Assembly: GCA_910585755.1 (NCBI GenBank)
Contig: CAJUFH010000066.1
Span: 1 to 14,714 of the forward strand
Source: an uncultured Muribaculaceae bacterium
GTDB lineage: Bacteria > Bacteroidota > Bacteroidia > Bacteroidales > Muribaculaceae
Reading direction: 5' to 3'
DNA: 14,714 bases
Shown here piece by piece: positions 13,507 through 14,714 of the stretch (position 1 is its first letter; each line of letters opens with the position of its first letter). The notes beneath the pieces are model-generated. The model was not told the DNA's origin, did not search any database, and saw only the letters and a list, made by a program, of their open reading frames with translations. The position numbers and the translations under genes were made by a program.

Positions 13507-13584
13507 GGGAGTGTAGATAACCTCAATCGGATAGAGGCTCGCGAACTAAACGAGTGGTTGCAGGTTCGAGTCCTGCCGCTCCCA
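13507..13584 (+). tRNA. tRNA-like gene 1 (aberrant, anticodon unclear)
   Basis: Acceptor GGGAGTG pairs fully with CGCTCCC (one T-G), and the T-arm GCAGG-TTCGAGT-CCTGC is perfect with the invariant TTCGA. The D-stem is CCTC/GAGG around AATCGGATA. Seven nucleotides (TAGATAA) separate acceptor and D-stem instead of two. The anticodon arm is either CTCGC/ACGAG with one mismatch and loop GAACTAA, or GCTCG/CGAGT with a 9-nt loop. In neither fold is position 33 a U. CTA occurs in the loop but not in a proper anticodon setting. It may be a degenerate tRNA or a tRNA mimic. Confidence 0.55.
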
Positions 13585-13876
13585 CAACCAAAGAAGAGTA
13601 CCTTGACGTATTGTAGATTCCGCTGAGACTGCCGGACGGGAGACCGCCGGAGAAGTCAGCGATGAGTAGTGGCCGATAAAGATGCAGCCCAATAGCCTCG
13701 CAAGGGTGAACGGCACATTGAAGCGGGTCGGTGCTACGGTAAGAAAGAACCATCCGTGCTTATGCCGAACAATGGCGGATGGCGGGTTGAGTCGTGTCCG
13801 CCCGTGGCAAATGGACCGGTAATAACCAAGTATGCCAAGAACTCACAGCACCTGAGTTTCCACATATATAAATCAG
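13585..13876 (+). ncRNA. Structured non-coding region between two tRNA-like genes
   Basis: There is no credible ORF in about 290 nt. The best helix is GCTGA(GA)CT (13622-13630) with AGTCAGC (13654-13660), enclosing CCGG/CCGG and CGG-GAGA-CCG with a GNRA loop. Others are CCATCCG (13750-13756) with CGGATGG (13776-13782), and AACTCA (13840-13845) with TGAGTT (13853-13858). The region is GC-rich compared with its neighbours, as many structured RNAs are. It matches no RNA family I know. A minus-strand reading at 13523-13753 is an artefact of the tRNA-like sequence. Confidence 0.45.
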
Positions 13877-13950
13877 AACGGAGTAACTCAATTGGCAGAG
13901 CGACCCCAACAAGGGTCAGGTTGTAGGTTCGAGCCCTGCCTCCGTTCCCA
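13877..13950 (+). tRNA. tRNA-like gene 2 (6-nt anticodon loop, CCA encoded)
   Basis: Acceptor AACGGAG pairs fully with CTCCGTT, and a further G-C pair is possible outside it. The D-arm is ACTC/GAGC with AATTGGCA (one A-C mismatch), the variable loop AGGTT, and the T-arm GTAGG-TTCGAGC-CCTGC with one wobble. CCA follows at 13948-13950. The anticodon stem GACCC/GGGTC encloses only six bases, CAACAA, so U33 is missing; if it were restored the anticodon would read AAC (Val). It ends 8 nt before the ATG at 13959. Confidence 0.6.
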
Positions 13951-13958
13951 AAACTTAA

Positions 13959-14315
13959 ATGAGCATGAAAATAACAGTTTCGTATGACTTCGGAGAAGAT
14001 GATCTTGTTTCTCCCTCGGATATAAAAGTAACGGCCAATATTGAGACGACATTGGGCAATTCTTTCTTTATCCCTGAAATGAGAGAGGTAATTGCAGGAG
14101 GTTTGAGGCCCTTATTAAGACATTTGCGAATGTCAGAGCGAATCATTGATAAAGAAATTGACGCATTGATGATGTCAGGCCATCTATTCGATAACTTAAA
14201 ATATCCATATTACTACGATGTAAGAAATAGAGATATTAGGAGGAAGGATGATAAGGAGATCCGTTACAGTATCAGAGATTATTTAGAAGGGAAATTGCCT
14301 GATTTATCAGTGTAG
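13959..14315 (+). CDS. Unknown protein downstream of tRNA-like gene 2
   Basis: The 118-aa protein starts MSMKITVSYDFGEDDLVSPS (a second ATG at 13965 is possible), with predicted N-terminal strands and then helices (MREVIAGGLRPLLRHLRMSE, then IIDKEIDALMMSGHLFDN). The C-terminus is charged (DIRRKDDKEIRYSIRDYLEG). It is AT-rich compared with the RNA region. Its 3' end overlaps the convergent gene at 14272 by 44 nt. No family is recognised. Confidence 0.6.
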   Translation: MSMKITVSYDFGEDDLVSPSDIKVTANIETTLGNSFFIPEMREVIAGGLRPLLRHLRMSERIIDKEIDALMMSGHLFDNLKYPYYYDVRNRDIRRKDDKEIRYSIRDYLEGKLPDLSV

Positions 14316-14604
14316 AGCCGAAATTGAACTTATAATTCTTTTCAGCGAATAAAATCGTAGCGGCATTTGCTTCATCTTGTAGTCTGCGGCTTTCGCGCAT
14401 TCGCTCTATTTCAGCAAAGAACTTTAGGAAATCCTCTTTGAGAATATCTCCATAACCTTTGTAACCAAAGGCTTTGTTTGCTATTACCAAAAGTTTGCCT
14501 GCCGAGTCAAAATCAATATTGCAATAAATCGCAATATCTTCAGTATCCCACATTTCGCGCTTGATTGCACCATCGCGTCCTCTTGAAAATTCAATTCTAC
14601 TCAT
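14272..14604 (-). CDS. Unknown charged helical protein
   Basis: The protein is 110 aa from ATG 14604 (MSRIEFSRGRDGAIKREMWD). A longer reading from 14658 would start upstream of the promoter's -7 box and is rejected. It is mixed, with IAIYCNIDFDSAGKLLVIAN followed by a helical part (FLKFFAEIERMRESRRLQDE). It is AT-rich. The final 44 nt overlap the convergent gene. No family is recognised. Confidence 0.6.
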   Translation of the reverse strand: MSRIEFSRGRDGAIKREMWDTEDIAIYCNIDFDSAGKLLVIANKAFGYKGYGDILKEDFLKFFAEIERMRESRRLQDEANAATILFAEKNYKFNFGSTLINQAISLLNNL

Positions 14605-14629
14605 ATTGTTATTTTTTGATTCGACACCA

Positions 14630-14637
14630 CAAAAGTA
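14630..14637 (-). promoter_or_regulatory. -7 box for the 14604 gene
   Basis: TACTTTTG on the minus strand fits TAnnTTTG and lies 25 nt before the ATG. An operator-like palindrome lies just upstream at 14647-14659. Confidence 0.6.
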
Positions 14638-14646
14638 ACAAAATTC

Positions 14647-14659
14647 GGTGATAATCACC
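14647..14659. promoter_or_regulatory. Operator-like palindrome GGTGATAATCACC
   Basis: Two 5-bp arms GGTGA/TCACC flank a 3-nt centre. It sits between the expected -33 and -7 positions of the minus promoter, a good place for a repressor. It differs from the TCTAATTAGA sites of the main switch. Confidence 0.5.
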
Positions 14660-14662
14660 TAA

Positions 14663-14714
14663 TGGAAAACCCAGGCGCGGATGACCCCTGGGGCCAAGGT
14701 TGATTTGACCCCCG
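14663..14714. repeat. Terminal inverted repeat, right copy (52 bp)
   Basis: Exact reverse complement of 1-52. Its GC-rich sequence contrasts sharply with the AT-rich promoter region beside it. Confidence 0.9.

Noticed and set aside
13507..13584. Amber-suppressor tRNA (CTA in the anticodon loop)
   Set aside because: CTA is present, but U33 is missing and the stem does not place CTA at 34-36 in a 7-nt loop. No recoded TAG was needed in the nearby genes.
13621..13660. Group I intron P7-P8 core
   Set aside because: GAGACT and AGTC flank a hairpin as in P7-P8, but no P3 strand, P4-P6 or guanosine-site consensus could be found.
13690..13745. RNase P RNA-like phrase (AAGGGTGAA, GGTAAGA)
   Set aside because: The conserved CR-I and CR-V elements and the order of helices are absent, and the region is too short.
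13523..13753. Minus-strand ORF with GLEPATTRL-like sequence
   Set aside because: The peptide is the reverse reading of the tRNA-like T-arm, a familiar false-gene pattern. The region has RNA-like structure and no coding bias.
13798..13820. HDV-like ribozyme core (GGCAAATGGAC)
   Set aside because: The short match to the J4/2-P2 segment is not supported by the nested P1/P2/P3 pairing.
1..14714. CRISPR array, insertion sequence or replication origin
   Set aside because: No regularly spaced repeats, transposase catalytic domain or iteron cluster was seen. The leader motif recurs at irregular, gene-linked positions.

Overview
The window looks like a chromosomal contig from a Bacteroidales gut bacterium, possibly Muribaculaceae-like. 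Several promoters fit the Bacteroidetes sigma-ABfr pattern (TTG or TTTG, about 19-20 nt, then TAnnTTTG). Genes lack strong Shine-Dalgarno sequences, and the integrase and phage proteins resemble those of Bacteroides prophages. Three zones can be separated.

Zone 1 (1-5280) is the integrase-proximal end of a prophage. On the + strand it carries the 3' end of a probable major capsid gene, then a connector, a head-closure protein, a gp10-like tail completion protein, a tail terminator, the tail tube protein, a strong terminator, and a tail assembly chaperone pair with a textbook -1 slippery heptamer (A AAA AAG, immediately followed by TAG). The late genes stop where a tape-measure gene would be expected and run tail-to-tail into a tyrosine recombinase. 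An HTH/coiled-coil partner gene precedes the recombinase, and both lie on the minus strand. The integrase module abuts the 3' end of a tRNA-Thr(CGT) gene, the probable attachment site.

Zone 2 (5280-9200) is host backbone: tRNA-Thr(CGT), tRNA-Glu(CTC) with a clear promoter and a terminator, a TPR-repeat protein gene and glnS. The last two form an operon on the minus strand.

Zone 3 (about 9200-14714) is a lower-GC accessory region of small genes, almost none of them recognisable. An XRE-type repressor and a divergent four-gene + operon share an intergenic switch with an 18-bp perfect palindrome and a second related palindrome, each overlapping a promoter. Downstream of the repressor, probably co-transcribed, are an unknown protein, a 41-aa lipoprotein too short for ordinary ORF calling, and a small soluble protein, an arrangement reminiscent of prophage immunity or lysogenic-conversion genes. 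Two small membrane-protein genes (9350, 10212) have duplicated, spacing-conserved 5' regions. A 13-nt leader, GTCAAACCAATAA, sits 25-26 nt before four start codons, and a variant precedes an unusual non-coding region at 13443-13950. That region holds three consecutive short hairpins, a tRNA-like gene, about 290 nt of GC-rich potentially folded RNA, and a second tRNA-like gene. Both tRNA-like genes have excellent acceptor and T arms but aberrant anticodon arms without U33. Three gene pairs in this zone converge with 44-62 nt 3' overlaps.

The first and last 52 bases of the window are perfect inverted copies of each other. This is either an assembly-graph artefact or a genuine repeat. The best candidates for something undescribed are the leader-motif regulon and the tRNA-like/structured-RNA locus it precedes. 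No function is claimed for them.
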